Origin: JAJCYL01 sp963664285
GTDB lineage: Bacteria; Bacteroidota; Bacteroidia; Cytophagales; Cyclobacteriaceae
Direction: 5' to 3'
NCBI GenBank assembly: GCA_963664285.2
Contig: CAXXNX010000073.1
Coordinates: 1 to 64,000 of the forward strand
DNA: 64,000 nt
Under the pieces are notes generated by a model. The model made no database searches and was not told the origin of the DNA. It was given only the letters and a program-made list of their open reading frames with translations. Numbering within the stretch: position 1 is the first letter of the stretch; each line of letters starts with the position of its first letter. Of the stretch, positions 7,757 through 17,000 are shown one piece after another. Position numbers and translations under genes: made by a program.

Positions 7757-9037
7757 ATGCCATATTTATTCACTTCGGAATCAGTTTCTGAAGGTCACCC
7801 GGACAAAATAGCAGATCAAATATCTGATGCCATACTAGATGCTATGCTCACCCAGGATCCTCATTCAAGGGTTGCTTGCGAGACCTTCGTTACAACCGGA
7901 TTGGTTGTTGTAGGTGGTGAGGTTACTACTAAAGCTTATGTTGAGATACAGGATGTTGTACGTGAGACAATAAAGAAGATCGGTTACAACAGTGATGACT
8001 TTCAATTTGACGCTGAATCATGCGGTGTGATGGTTACCCTGCATAGTCAGTCACCTGATATTGCTCAAGGTGTAAATGAAGGCCAGGGTGTGGACAAAGA
8101 GCAAGGCGCTGGCGACCAGGGGATGATGTTCGGATATGCTTCTAATGAAACTCCTAATTACATGCCTATGGCTTTATCTTTCTCCCATAGGCTGGTTGAG
8201 GAGTTAGCCAAAATTCGTAAGAACGAACCTCAATTAATGCCCTATCTAAGGCCTGACAGCAAGGCACAGGTCACCATTGAGTATGGTGATGATAACAGAC
8301 CAAATAAAGTTCATACCGTAGTGGTTTCAACTCAACATGACGCTTTCGATGAAAGTGAAGAAATGATGCTGGAAAAGATCAGGAAAGATGTCATTAAAAT
8401 CGTTGTTCCACGGGTAATTCCTGCCGAACTACTGGATAGCGATACTGTCTATCACATCAATCCAACCGGGAAGTTTGTAATTGGAGGCCCTCATGGGGAT
8501 GCCGGTCTTACAGGACGAAAAATTATCGTTGATACCTATGGAGGTAAAGGCGCTCATGGTGGAGGGTCCTTCTCTGGAAAAGACTCTTCAAAAGTGGACC
8601 GTAGTGCGGCCTATGCTTCAAGGCATATCACTAAAAATATGGTGGCCGCTGGTGTTTGTGATGAAATGCTGGTCCAAGTAGCTTATGCTATTGGTGTTTC
8701 TAAACCGGTTTCTTTGAATATCAATACTTACGGCACTGCGAAAGTTGATCTTACCGATGAACAGATAGCAGAGAAGGTATCTACTATTTTCGATATGCGA
8801 CCAAAATCTATTGTTGAAAGGTTGGGATTAAGGAATCCAATTTTCTTAGAGACCGCAGCCTATGGTCACATGGGTAGAGAATCTTTTAGCAGAAAAACTG
8901 AATTGATCAGGCTGGAAGTCAAAGAAAATGGTGTGGGAACCCAGGAGATAAAGACCAAAGAATTAAAAGATATTGATTTCTTCACCTGGGAGAAGCTCGA
9001 TTATGTGGATAAGGTGAAGGAGGCTTTTGGACTGTAG
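7757..9037 (+). CDS. metK: S-adenosylmethionine synthetase
   Basis: 426 residues; makes S-adenosylmethionine from methionine and ATP in the cytosol. The N-terminus (LFTSESVSEGHPDKIADQIS) carries the ATP-binding His and Asp; GAGDQGMMFGYA and GGGSFSGKDSSKVDRSAAY are the two family signatures. Slightly longer than E. coli MetK, as usual in Bacteroidota. No SAM riboswitch was recognised in the 190-base leader. Intact and single-gene, followed by a REP-like hairpin. Confidence 0.97.
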   Translation: MPYLFTSESVSEGHPDKIADQISDAILDAMLTQDPHSRVACETFVTTGLVVVGGEVTTKAYVEIQDVVRETIKKIGYNSDDFQFDAESCGVMVTLHSQSPDIAQGVNEGQGVDKEQGAGDQGMMFGYASNETPNYMPMALSFSHRLVEELAKIRKNEPQLMPYLRPDSKAQVTIEYGDDNRPNKVHTVVVSTQHDAFDESEEMMLEKIRKDVIKIVVPRVIPAELLDSDTVYHINPTGKFVIGGPHGDAGLTGRKIIVDTYGGKGAHGGGSFSGKDSSKVDRSAAYASRHITKNMVAAGVCDEMLVQVAYAIGVSKPVSLNINTYGTAKVDLTDEQIAEKVSTIFDMRPKSIVERLGLRNPIFLETAAYGHMGRESFSRKTELIRLEVKENGVGTQEIKTKELKDIDFFTWEKLDYVDKVKEAFGL

Positions 9038-9044
9038 GCCTACA

Positions 9045-9108
9045 TGTCAGGTTGAGCTTGTCGAAGTGTCATTTATGAAGATGGGTTTCGACAAGCTCAA
9101 CCCTGACA
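9045..9108. repeat. REP-like hairpin between metK and phzF
   Basis: Arms 9045-9065 and 9087-9108 pair with only a one-base bulge. The core TTGAGCTTGTCGAA is a sequence found as dispersed hairpins in many bacterial genomes. It lies between convergent genes, so it may also end both transcripts. Confidence 0.6.
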
Positions 9109-9522
9109 ACCCTCATTTCAAATTCAACATTCCCTCACCAATCGGTACACACATACCACCAACCAGCACTTTCGAAATCTGATCGCCCTTCTTTTGTATT
9201 TCAACTCTTAGCTCGCTTGGCCTGCCAAGTTCACAACCTTGTTCACTGACAAATTGAATGTCGCCCTGTCCAAGCACTTCGTGAATGGCAAGATATCCTC
9301 CCAAAGGGCCGTGTGCGGATCCGGTTGCAGGATCTTCCAATATTCCCGCTTCAGGTGCAAACATTCGGCAGTGTACATCATTTTGGTGATGAACTGTTTC
9401 ACAGGTGTAAGCCAGGGTAAAAGGCAATTTGTGCTTTTGGTACAACTCATCGTAGATGTCAAGCCTGAACTTAATAGACTGAACTGATTTAACCCGAAAA
9501 ATTCATAGTAGACAATAAAAAA

Positions 9523-9584
9523 CAGGCATAAATTGCTTATATTGAGATAGTTAGACAACAAAATAAGCAATTAATTTATGCCTG
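9523..9584 (+). promoter_or_regulatory. Hairpin covering the IS1380 transposase start codon
   Basis: Arms 9523-9540 and 9563-9584 are complementary over 18 bp with a 4-nt bulge. The transposase ATG (9578) lies within the 3' arm, so transcripts entering from outside would hide the start codon. A transcript begun inside the loop would lack the 5' arm and be translatable. The same structure is in copies B and C. Confidence 0.55.
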
Positions 9585-10894
9585 AATATAAGGAAAAAGA
9601 TACCGTATTTTATCGAGGAAAACAAGCTTTTAAATTTGATTTTTCAGCATCAGCGATTAGCTCAGACGGAGCGATATTGTTAAGTGAAAAAGTAGAGAGA
9701 AAGACTGGTCTATTAAAAAGCTTCGCCGCACTGATTCCTGACTATCGAAACCCCTTTTTTATCGAATACACTTATGAAGAAATGCTTCGCCAACGGGTGT
9801 TTTTAATGATGCAGGGCTATCAGGATTGCAATGACGAACAAAAACTCCGAGAGGATCCGGTGATCCGTAAAGTACTAGATAGCGGATTATGTTCCCAGCC
9901 TACTTTAAGTCGATTTGAAAACAAGGCCGATCGGAGTCTGATCTACCAGATGAGTCAATGGTTTGTAGACCGTTATGTAGAGGAGTTGAAAGAGAAGACT
10001 GGTCAAATCATCATTGATGTAGATGGTACCGATGACCCTACTCATGGATCCCAACAACTCAGTTTGTATAATGGCTATTATGGACAGACTATGTACCATG
10101 AGTTGTTCTTTAAGGACGGGAACACCGGTCAGGTCATTTTACCAGTACTACGTCCGGGCAATTGCCACTCCAACAAATGGTTTGTGGCCTTATTGAAAAG
10201 GATTGTCATTAAAATCAGAAAAAAACTGCCCTCAGTAAAGATCCTTATTCGAGCGGATAGTGGCTTTTCAGGAGCATCTTTTTATCGGATAGCTAAGCAG
10301 TTTGACCTTCAATTTTGTTTAGGTATTAGTAGTAATGAAGTTTTAAAGACTTTTACCAAACAGACTATCATTGAAGTAAAAAAGGAATATGCTTCAAAAA
10401 TCATCAAACATCAAGAGTTTGTTGGCCCGTTTACTTACCAGGCCAAAAGCTGGGATCGTTCTGAAAAGCTGTACGCCAAAGTGGAGTCTACCGGAAAAGG
10501 AATGAATGTCCGTTACTTTGTGAGCAACTTTGAAGCGATGACCGCTCAACAGATTTACTTTGATTTTTATGTCAAGCGAGGTGATGCCAGTGAAAATCGA
10601 ATAAAGGAACTCAAAAACATGACTTATTCCGACCGGCTTTCCTGTCATCGCTACTGGGCCAATTTCATGCGTTTAATCATCGCTACCCTCTGTTATGAAA
10701 TGTTCCGGCAGATTAAATTATTAATTGCCAAAACAAAACACCACTTTGCTAAACGATGGCAAGTGGACAATATCCGGCTTTACCTGATGAAGGTTGGGGC
10801 GTGCCTGAAAGAAAGGAAAAGATCATTGACAATACAATTCTCAAGAGCCTTTAGATATCAATACCTGCTGGGCGATTTGCTTACGGTGAACTGA
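9578..10894 (+). CDS. IS1380 transposase (copy A)
   Basis: 438 residues with a DDE core: IIIDVDGTDDPTHGSQ supplies the first Asp, ILIRADSGFSG the second, and KRGDASENRIKELKNM the Glu. DPTHGSQ and the following YNGYYGQTMYH are IS1380 hallmarks. The family is distantly related to eukaryotic piggyBac. Intact; copy B is identical in protein. Confidence 0.93.
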   Translation: MPEYKEKDTVFYRGKQAFKFDFSASAISSDGAILLSEKVERKTGLLKSFAALIPDYRNPFFIEYTYEEMLRQRVFLMMQGYQDCNDEQKLREDPVIRKVLDSGLCSQPTLSRFENKADRSLIYQMSQWFVDRYVEELKEKTGQIIIDVDGTDDPTHGSQQLSLYNGYYGQTMYHELFFKDGNTGQVILPVLRPGNCHSNKWFVALLKRIVIKIRKKLPSVKILIRADSGFSGASFYRIAKQFDLQFCLGISSNEVLKTFTKQTIIEVKKEYASKIIKHQEFVGPFTYQAKSWDRSEKLYAKVESTGKGMNVRYFVSNFEAMTAQQIYFDFYVKRGDASENRIKELKNMTYSDRLSCHRYWANFMRLIIATLCYEMFRQIKLLIAKTKHHFAKRWQVDNIRLYLMKVGACLKERKRSLTIQFSRAFRYQYLLGDLLTVN

Positions 10895-11652
10895 CCGATC
10901 AGTTAAACGGTTTGGTTTAATCAAAAAAATGTTCTTCCATAAGAACACAATAGAGCTTTGACTGAAAATTGAAAAATTCTAACAAAAAAACGCTCTAATG
11001 TCCTTTGAAATCCAGAAACCTGGTTGATCTTCAAATTAATACATACACTCCAATCAAAAATAGTTAGCAACCCATTATTAATCCCAAAATTGGTGGCCTA
11101 TGAATAATGCGGGTTAAGATCTGTAACCGGAATGATCATATAAGGAACACCACAGTCTAAAATTTGTATAGGAAGCTCATCCACCAATCGTTCCTCACTC
11201 AAAGACAGCAGTTGGGCAATTGATTTCCTATCTTTAAATGGCGCTGAAACCTTAGGGTTTGGTTGCTGCATGGTAATGAGACCTGGAATCCCATTTTCGA
11301 TTTGCAGATCAACTTTGATTGGGCCAACTCCTTCTTCAAGTATAATAGTTAATTCTTGATTGGCTGAAATATCTCCGAGACTGGCCAGAATGTATGCAGT
11401 CCCCAGTGTGGGATGTCCGGCCATCGGTAATTCCTGTCCCGGAGTGAATATCCTTACCCTATAGTCGCATTCGGGGTGTTGAGTTGGATAAACAAAAGTG
11501 GTCTCAGCGAGATTCAACTCATTAGCTATTTTCTGGAGTTTGTCTTCAGGTATTTCACCAGCAACCGGAAATACGGCCAATTGGTTTCCGCCAAAGGCTA
11601 CATTAGTAAAGACGTCGAGTGTATAGTATTTAAAACTTTTCAAAGTATCCAA

Positions 11653-12039
11653 GTTTGTGATTTAATCTTGAATCAATGATACGTACAAGACTCCAAATTG
11701 ATTGACTGGTCTACATGATATAATTGGAATGATCTCCTTTGGTGTAAATGACGTGAGTTTGAAACGAAATCATCAGGGTTTAAAATTGAGATACCCAATA
11801 CATTAAGTCCCTTTTGAATTTAGGGCTGAATTATCCGGTATGACGACTTAGATTGTATGTTGAACCGAATTTTATTTCCTGGTTGCCTGAAGATGCGCCT
11901 GAAGTGAAAATAGAAAGACAAAAAAAGTCAACATAAACCAGTGAATATTCCATGATACCGAAAATGCCAGACATAAAAACGACCGAGAAGAATGTATTTA
12001 TTGGGATCTGACGAAATAACGTCTTCGGAGTCACCTGCT
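11653..12039. other. Decayed intergenic region
   Basis: A reverse frame at 11831-12043 encodes a hydrophobic segment (FSVVFMSGIFGIMEYSLVYVDFFCLSIF) but has no ribosome-binding site or recognisable family. It directly follows the truncated nucleotidyltransferase-like frame and may be remnant of the same gene or of a fused membrane domain. Nothing else seen. Confidence 0.3.
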
Positions 12040-12363
12040 TCAATGTTCCTTAATATATCTCGGTGTAACCAGGAGTGGTTGATTCATCAAAATGACATTT
12101 TTCAGATTCCGGATTTCCGACTCCAAATCCTTCGATTGTAGTAATTTGATGGTGCCAGACCACGGACCTTTCTTTTCAATTATTTCAGCAAACTTTGATG
12201 AGTTTTTTTCGCTGAAAACCTGGATATTTTCAATACCAGCAGTTAATAGAGAACGAATAGTTCGCTCAAAGACAGTCATGTTATAGACTTTAACCAAAGG
12301 GGAATTCAGCTCTTTGCCTGAGTGATCAGGATCAAAAACTATGGCTGTTATGGGCCTCTTTCT
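12040..12363 (-). pseudogene. Nucleotidyltransferase-like N-terminal fragment
   Basis: Reverse frame reading RPITAIVFDPDHSGKELNSP, then VYNMTVFERTIRSLLTAGIE and later LLVTPRYIKEH. The layout (early motif, VFERTIRSLLTAGI helix, then a short active-site-like strand) resembles sugar-nucleotidyltransferase folds of the MobA/IPCT type, which are over 200 residues, so this is truncated. No ATG is in frame before residue 28; the sequence ATGTAAGAAAG at the expected start looks like a two-base insertion. It abuts the stop of the membrane-protein gene upstream, suggesting an operon. Confidence 0.4.
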
Positions 12364-12369
12364 TACATT

Positions 12370-13209
12370 TTAAAATGGATTCACTAAACCCTGGTGTGAG
12401 CTGACGAAGGCAATCACTGCATTGATTATAACATAAAGCCAAATCGCGACATATACCGGCACAAAATAATGTCTCTTTTTCATCATTTCAGGAAACAAAA
12501 TGGGTTTTCCGGCGAACTTACCTCTTGGCCTATTGGGGAAGAAGAATGTTTTATAGGTTTCTATAGATGCTATGGTGAATCCAATGCTACAAAGTGTAAT
12601 GATCACAAAATTGTCAGTGAGATTGGCAGCCAAAAAGGCACAAGTGTAAGAGATACTGGGACTTCTGAAGAATTTAAATGTTTCAAAACCTTCCAGGGGT
12701 GCATCTTTCCAGGCGCCACCAAAGGCAGAGATCCAACCACCTATACTGAGGAAAAGCAAGATCCAATAGGGGTTGATATTAATTGAACCATTCAAATAAG
12801 CCTGGTACAGTTGCCATACTCCCCAGCCGACAAGAACGATTGCACTAACATAAACAACAGCAGCAATATATCTTGTTCTTTTGCTTTCTATCGGCTTCCC
12901 AAATACACTCAATTGCATGGGTATGAAGTACTTTGACTGATCCTCTGAACGAAGGAATGTCTTCCAAATTTCGAGGGTTACTCTCTCACACAAGTAGGTA
13001 GATCCAAATAGTAAAACGATACCGGCAGATGTACTTAAGTCAAAGCCTACAATATTGTAAACTATAGGACCGTAGATCAAGCCAATCACAGGGCTTCTGA
13101 AGTATTTTGGCCATGAAAAGCCCTCATGCGGCGAGTCCTTATACATCCCCCAGGTAGAACAGTGTATACCGACTGCCAGTCCGGTGATTAATGCAACAAA
13201 TAAATCCAT
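12370..13209 (-). CDS. Multi-spanning membrane protein with internal duplication
   Basis: 279 residues with about seven hydrophobic segments. Two halves repeat a motif: WGMYKDSPHEGFSWPKYFRSP near residue 20 and GAWKDAPLEGFETFKFFRSP near 163, giving W(x)nKDxPxEGFxxxKxFRSP. Each is followed by transmembrane segments, then by a conserved E-x(2)-KTF motif (IWKTF, TYKTFFF). I do not recognise a named family. The linked nucleotidyltransferase-like fragment suggests a role with a nucleotide-activated or lipid substrate, but that is a guess. Confidence 0.75.
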   Translation of the reverse strand: MDLFVALITGLAVGIHCSTWGMYKDSPHEGFSWPKYFRSPVIGLIYGPIVYNIVGFDLSTSAGIVLLFGSTYLCERVTLEIWKTFLRSEDQSKYFIPMQLSVFGKPIESKRTRYIAAVVYVSAIVLVGWGVWQLYQAYLNGSININPYWILLFLSIGGWISAFGGAWKDAPLEGFETFKFFRSPSISYTCAFLAANLTDNFVIITLCSIGFTIASIETYKTFFFPNRPRGKFAGKPILFPEMMKKRHYFVPVYVAIWLYVIINAVIAFVSSHQGLVNPF

Positions 13210-13275
13210 GGAAATTATGTAAGAGTGACGGCTTGAAAAATTAAAGCCGCAAAGGTAAATGAATAGAGTAAGAAA

Positions 13276-13848
13276 TCAATCCGAATTCTGATCTTCAATC
13301 TCGGCAGTCAATTGGTCATACCAAGATTCACCATACCTTCGTATCAAAGCTTCTTTAAGAAATTTATATACCGGTACTCCGAGGGATTTGCCGAGAGAAC
13401 AGGCCGGGGAGCAAATATGCCATTGGTCATAGTTAATCGCCTCATAATGGCCGTATTTCGTAATTCGAATAGGATAGAGATGACAAGAGATAGGTTTTCT
13501 AAACTTCACTTTGCCATCATTGTAAGCTTGCTCTATCCCACATTTCAGTATTCCTTTCTCATCGTAAACAGAATAAGCACACTCCCTACCGTTTAAAGTT
13601 GGTGTGCTGTAATCTCCTTCTTCATCCAGTAAATAGGTGCCTTGTTTATCAATAACATCTATGCCTTCCTGCGATAAGTAGGGTTTTACTTTTTGGTAAA
13701 TTTTGTCCAGTATCTCCAGTTCGTTCTTTTCCAACGGGGCCCCCAGGTCACCTTCAATGCAACAGGCGCCCTTACACTTTTCAAGGTCACAAACAAAGAA
13801 TTGTTCTTTGATGTCATCGGAGATTACGGTATCGTCGATTAAGATCAT
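13276..13848 (-). CDS. DUF3109 family cysteine-cluster protein
   Basis: 190 residues. The N-terminus has FFVCDLEKCKGACCIEGDLGAP, a CxxxKCxGACC metal-cluster-like motif; more Cys and His follow (ISCHLYPIRI, WHICSPACSLG). These mark DUF3109, which is widespread in Bacteroidota and of unknown function, perhaps metal-binding. The start overlaps the hemL stop by four bases, so the two are likely co-translated. Confidence 0.85.
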   Translation of the reverse strand: MILIDDTVISDDIKEQFFVCDLEKCKGACCIEGDLGAPLEKNELEILDKIYQKVKPYLSQEGIDVIDKQGTYLLDEEGDYSTPTLNGRECAYSVYDEKGILKCGIEQAYNDGKVKFRKPISCHLYPIRITKYGHYEAINYDQWHICSPACSLGKSLGVPVYKFLKEALIRRYGESWYDQLTAEIEDQNSD

Positions 13849-15131
13849 AGGTCTTTCAAACTCTCATAATTAGCCATTACAATTTTGTCAACCAGGTCAA
13901 AGGTAATTGAAGTAGATACAAAAAGAGTTTCGAATTGAGAAGGAGCCAGGTAAATACCTTGACCAAGCATTTTTTGAAAATACTTCCCGAATAAGACTGT
14001 ATCTGAGGTTTTTGCAGTTTCGAAGTCAGTTACTTGTTCACCGGTAAAGAACAGGCTGAACATGGAGCCAACATGATTGACAGTGAAAGGTAAACCCAAA
14101 CGAGATAGATTGTCTTTTATTCCATCAACGATTGAGGTAGTGACGTCATTCAATTGGCTATAAATCTCCGGGTGGCTATTCAGATATTTCAACATTGACA
14201 GTCCGGCTGCCATAGCCACGGGATTACCGGATAAAGTGCCTGCCTGGTAAACTGGCCCTTCGGGCGATACATAATCCATGATCTCAGTCCGGCCTCCATA
14301 GGCTCCAACGGGCATACCACCACCGATAATTTTTCCCATTGTTGTCATATCCGGTGTAACTCCATAAAGTTCCTGGGCACCTCCAGGCCTTAATCTAAAG
14401 CCGGTCATTACTTCATCAAAAATGAGCAATATATCCTCCTGGTTACAAATCTCTCTCAGGCCTTCCAGGAATCCATCTATTGGAGGCACACAACCCATAT
14501 TACCAACTACGGGTTCGAGAATGATAGCCGCAATCTCTCCCTTGTTTTTATTTATTACCGAACGAACTGCCTCAAGATCATTGAATGGCGCCAGAAGTGT
14601 GTCTTGGGCAGTACCTGCCGTTACACCCGGACTGTCAGGTGTGCCCATGGTTACCGCTCCAGATCCAGCAGCAATGAGAAAAGAATCTCCATGGCCATGA
14701 TAACAACCTTCAAATTTTAGGAATTTGTCTTTATCGGTATAACCCCTTGCAACTCTAATAGCTGACATTGTTGCTTCAGTTCCCGAATTAACCATTCGCA
14801 CTTTTTCCACTGATGGTACCATTTCAGCTATTAATTCAGCGATTTCTACTTCCCGTGCAGAAGGAGCGCCAAAGGACAATGAGTTTTCGACGGCATTATT
14901 TACGGCGTCCTGAATTATGGGAAGGCCGTGCCCCAGTATCATTGGACCCCAACTATTAATCAAATCAATTAACTGGTTTCCATCCTCATCATACAAAAAT
15001 GCCCCTTTGGCGGAGTTGATAAATAATGGATCCCCACCTACTGCCTTAAAAGCCCTAACCGGCGAGTTTACTCCCCCGGGTATAACTTTCTTTGCTTTAT
15101 TAAATAGCTCCTTACTGATTGTTTTGTTCAT
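13845..15131 (-). CDS. hemL: Glutamate-1-semialdehyde 2,1-aminomutase
   Basis: About 428 residues; converts glutamate-1-semialdehyde to 5-aminolevulinate, the haem precursor. PLP enzyme of the class III aminotransferase fold: VNSGTEATMSAIRVARG, IIFDEVMTGFRL-type strand (LLIFDEVMTGFR) and the Lys in TMGKIIGGGMPVGAYGG. ATG 15131 is preferred to the TTG at 15137. Part of a leftward cluster with guaA and a binding-protein gene. Confidence 0.95.
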   Translation of the reverse strand: MNKTISKELFNKAKKVIPGGVNSPVRAFKAVGGDPLFINSAKGAFLYDEDGNQLIDLINSWGPMILGHGLPIIQDAVNNAVENSLSFGAPSAREVEIAELIAEMVPSVEKVRMVNSGTEATMSAIRVARGYTDKDKFLKFEGCYHGHGDSFLIAAGSGAVTMGTPDSPGVTAGTAQDTLLAPFNDLEAVRSVINKNKGEIAAIILEPVVGNMGCVPPIDGFLEGLREICNQEDILLIFDEVMTGFRLRPGGAQELYGVTPDMTTMGKIIGGGMPVGAYGGRTEIMDYVSPEGPVYQAGTLSGNPVAMAAGLSMLKYLNSHPEIYSQLNDVTTSIVDGIKDNLSRLGLPFTVNHVGSMFSLFFTGEQVTDFETAKTSDTVLFGKYFQKMLGQGIYLAPSQFETLFVSTSITFDLVDKIVMANYESLKDL

Positions 15132-15152
15132 TGCCAATTGAATTTACAGCCT

Positions 15153-16949
15153 CTAATCCATATCCACTCGGTGTAGTTGAGCATCTTGAAATCTTATGAG
15201 AGGAACCAGTTGATTGTCATTACTTTTGCCAAATTGAACACCCTGAAGTATTTGTCCGGGAACTATTTTTCCAGCTCTAGCCCCCGTTTGAAAGTACTTA
15301 CCGTAGGAATGCAGTACTCTTCCAAAATATCGTATAAGTTCATAACCTATAACGTGGTATTGATTAGGAGCAGTCTTATATCTCTCGATAACTTTTCTTC
15401 TGAACAGTTGATAAGCTAAACTTGTTTCATCATAAAAAGAGGGGGCGACAAGGGATACATCCAGTTGTTCAAGCTGATCAAAACCTATGGATGTATAATT
15501 AAGCCATTCTTCCCTGCCGATAAGCGGAATACTGCCTCCACGTATGTTGACAGCACTAATGCTATTAGCTGCAAAGACCACTTTGTTACTGGCGGTAATT
15601 ATATGGCCAATACCGTCTGGCGCTATCACTAGCAATTCTTCATAGTATTCATCCGGATCGTTTGGATTTGCCTTACGGCGAAGTTGCATTGGGTAATCTT
15701 CGATTTCCAGCAGGGAGTCTAAAATATCTTCAGGAATATCACTTTCGTAAAGTGCTGTCAGCGTATCAATCAATTCGCGGGCATTTTCTTCCTTAAATTT
15801 CTTGAACCATACTACCTGAAACGAGTCTTTCTCAATTTCAGCCTTGTATAGGTGAGCAAAAAGTGAATCCCTGACATTGTCTTCATAAAGTATTACTGCC
15901 GTCTTATTAGTGTAGTTCTTTTTAGCGTAATCTGCAGTTGCTCGGGCTTGCGTTTCAGTGGCTGGTTTAAATAGAAACGAGTAGGGATTATTGCCAATCA
16001 CCTCTGAGTTTGATGACAAGGGGTTAACCATATTGATGCGATAGTCAAATGAGAACTGGGAGGCCACCCTGCTTGGACCGGGATAAAGGGGACCTATGAT
16101 CAGATCCACTGATTTCAACTCATTTTTGTTTATAATTCCAATCGTTTCATCTTCATCTCTTTTAGTATCATATGGAACGAGGCGCACTTTTCTACCCAGG
16201 GTCAAAAGCTCTTCCTCTGCTAGAAGCATACCTTCGTATAGAGAGGTCACTAGATTATTCCGCAGGATCATGCGGGTGTTTTCATATGAATTGAACATAA
16301 ATGGGAGCATGACCCCAATGGTATAATCGTCCTTTATTACATTTTGTGAATAGTCAAGCACATTGTATTTCGATCTATCCAGGTCAAATCGATTAACCAG
16401 GCTTTCCATTAAGCCGATATCCTTATCAACCAGAGGTTGGGTTTTAATGTTGGTCACTAATGCTTCGGCTATCACCCTATCATCGGGATACTCCTCATGC
16501 AGCGTCTTCACTACTTCAATTGAATCGATGCTAAATAAATGAAAGCGTTTTAGCGCCCTACCTCTTTCCACGATCTGATTTGATACTATTTCGTCAAAGT
16601 ATTGGAGTGCCTGGGAATAGTTTTCCAGTTCGAAATTGATCTGTGTGAGCCACAGATTGACTTCATCGATCTTTCTCCAGTTAAAGAATCGACTAATGAT
16701 TTGTCTAAACATGTCTCTTGCGACATAGATTTGACCATCCTGATACGCTGATAGCGCAAAATAAAAGGAAGCGTACTCAGTGAGGTTATGCTTATTTTCA
16801 GGATCAGCAATGGACCGAAAAGTCTCCATAGCAAGCCGGTATTTCCTGATACGGAAGAATTCTTTCCCTTCAAGGTATTTTTGTTGATAATCCTGAGTAT
16901 ATCCCGATATGTAAATACTTAAGAGTAATATTGAGAGGAAGATCTTCAA
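15153..16949 (-). CDS. TPR plus periplasmic-binding-fold protein
   Basis: 598 residues with a signal peptide (MKIFLSILLLSIYISGYTQ). Residues 20-150 look like TPR-type helices (YASFYFALSAYQDGQIYVAR). From about 210 a type-1 periplasmic binding fold begins (TIGVMLPFMFNSYENTR, SVDLIIGPLYPGPSRVAS, YHVIGYELIRYFG). It resembles Bacteroidota exported proteins annotated as ABC substrate-binding or LppC-like; the ligand is unknown. The gene sits downstream of guaA and upstream of hemL, with IS30 copy 2 now separating it from guaA and probably reducing readthrough. Confidence 0.8.
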   Translation of the reverse strand: MKIFLSILLLSIYISGYTQDYQQKYLEGKEFFRIRKYRLAMETFRSIADPENKHNLTEYASFYFALSAYQDGQIYVARDMFRQIISRFFNWRKIDEVNLWLTQINFELENYSQALQYFDEIVSNQIVERGRALKRFHLFSIDSIEVVKTLHEEYPDDRVIAEALVTNIKTQPLVDKDIGLMESLVNRFDLDRSKYNVLDYSQNVIKDDYTIGVMLPFMFNSYENTRMILRNNLVTSLYEGMLLAEEELLTLGRKVRLVPYDTKRDEDETIGIINKNELKSVDLIIGPLYPGPSRVASQFSFDYRINMVNPLSSNSEVIGNNPYSFLFKPATETQARATADYAKKNYTNKTAVILYEDNVRDSLFAHLYKAEIEKDSFQVVWFKKFKEENARELIDTLTALYESDIPEDILDSLLEIEDYPMQLRRKANPNDPDEYYEELLVIAPDGIGHIITASNKVVFAANSISAVNIRGGSIPLIGREEWLNYTSIGFDQLEQLDVSLVAPSFYDETSLAYQLFRRKVIERYKTAPNQYHVIGYELIRYFGRVLHSYGKYFQTGARAGKIVPGQILQGVQFGKSNDNQLVPLIRFQDAQLHRVDMD

Positions 16950-17000
16950 TGGAATTTCGTTATTTATAGCTAATTGACGAATTCAGAACATTCAAGGTAA

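Larger units (their letters stand above)
9493..11113 (+). mobile_element. IS1380-family element, copy A
   Basis: 1621 bp from CCCG to CGGG, with TTAA on both sides (9489-9492, 11114-11117). Terminal inverted repeats share CCCGxAxxATTCATAG. It interrupts the PhzF-family gene. A nearly identical element recurs at 29046-30666 and 31327-32947. Confidence 0.93.
9113..11652 (-). pseudogene. PhzF-family epimerase/isomerase-like protein, split by IS1380-A
   Basis: The N-terminal part (11118-11652) has YYTLDVFTNVAFGGNQLAVF and GHPTLGTAY; the C-terminal part (9113-9492) has the family signature EDPATGSAHGPLGGY. Removing the IS with one TTAA gives 915 bases and 304 residues in a single frame, reading PVTDLKSVQSIKFRLD across the joint. 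PhzF-like proteins act as diaminopimelate-epimerase-fold isomerases; the substrate here is unknown. The split product stops eleven bases into the IS and should be inactive. Precise loss of the IS would restore it. Confidence 0.9.

Noticed and set aside
10394..10648. Antisense ORFs recurring in every IS1380, IS30 and IS1182-like copy
   Set aside because: They are reverse-frame shadows of conserved transposase genes and have no ribosome-binding sites.
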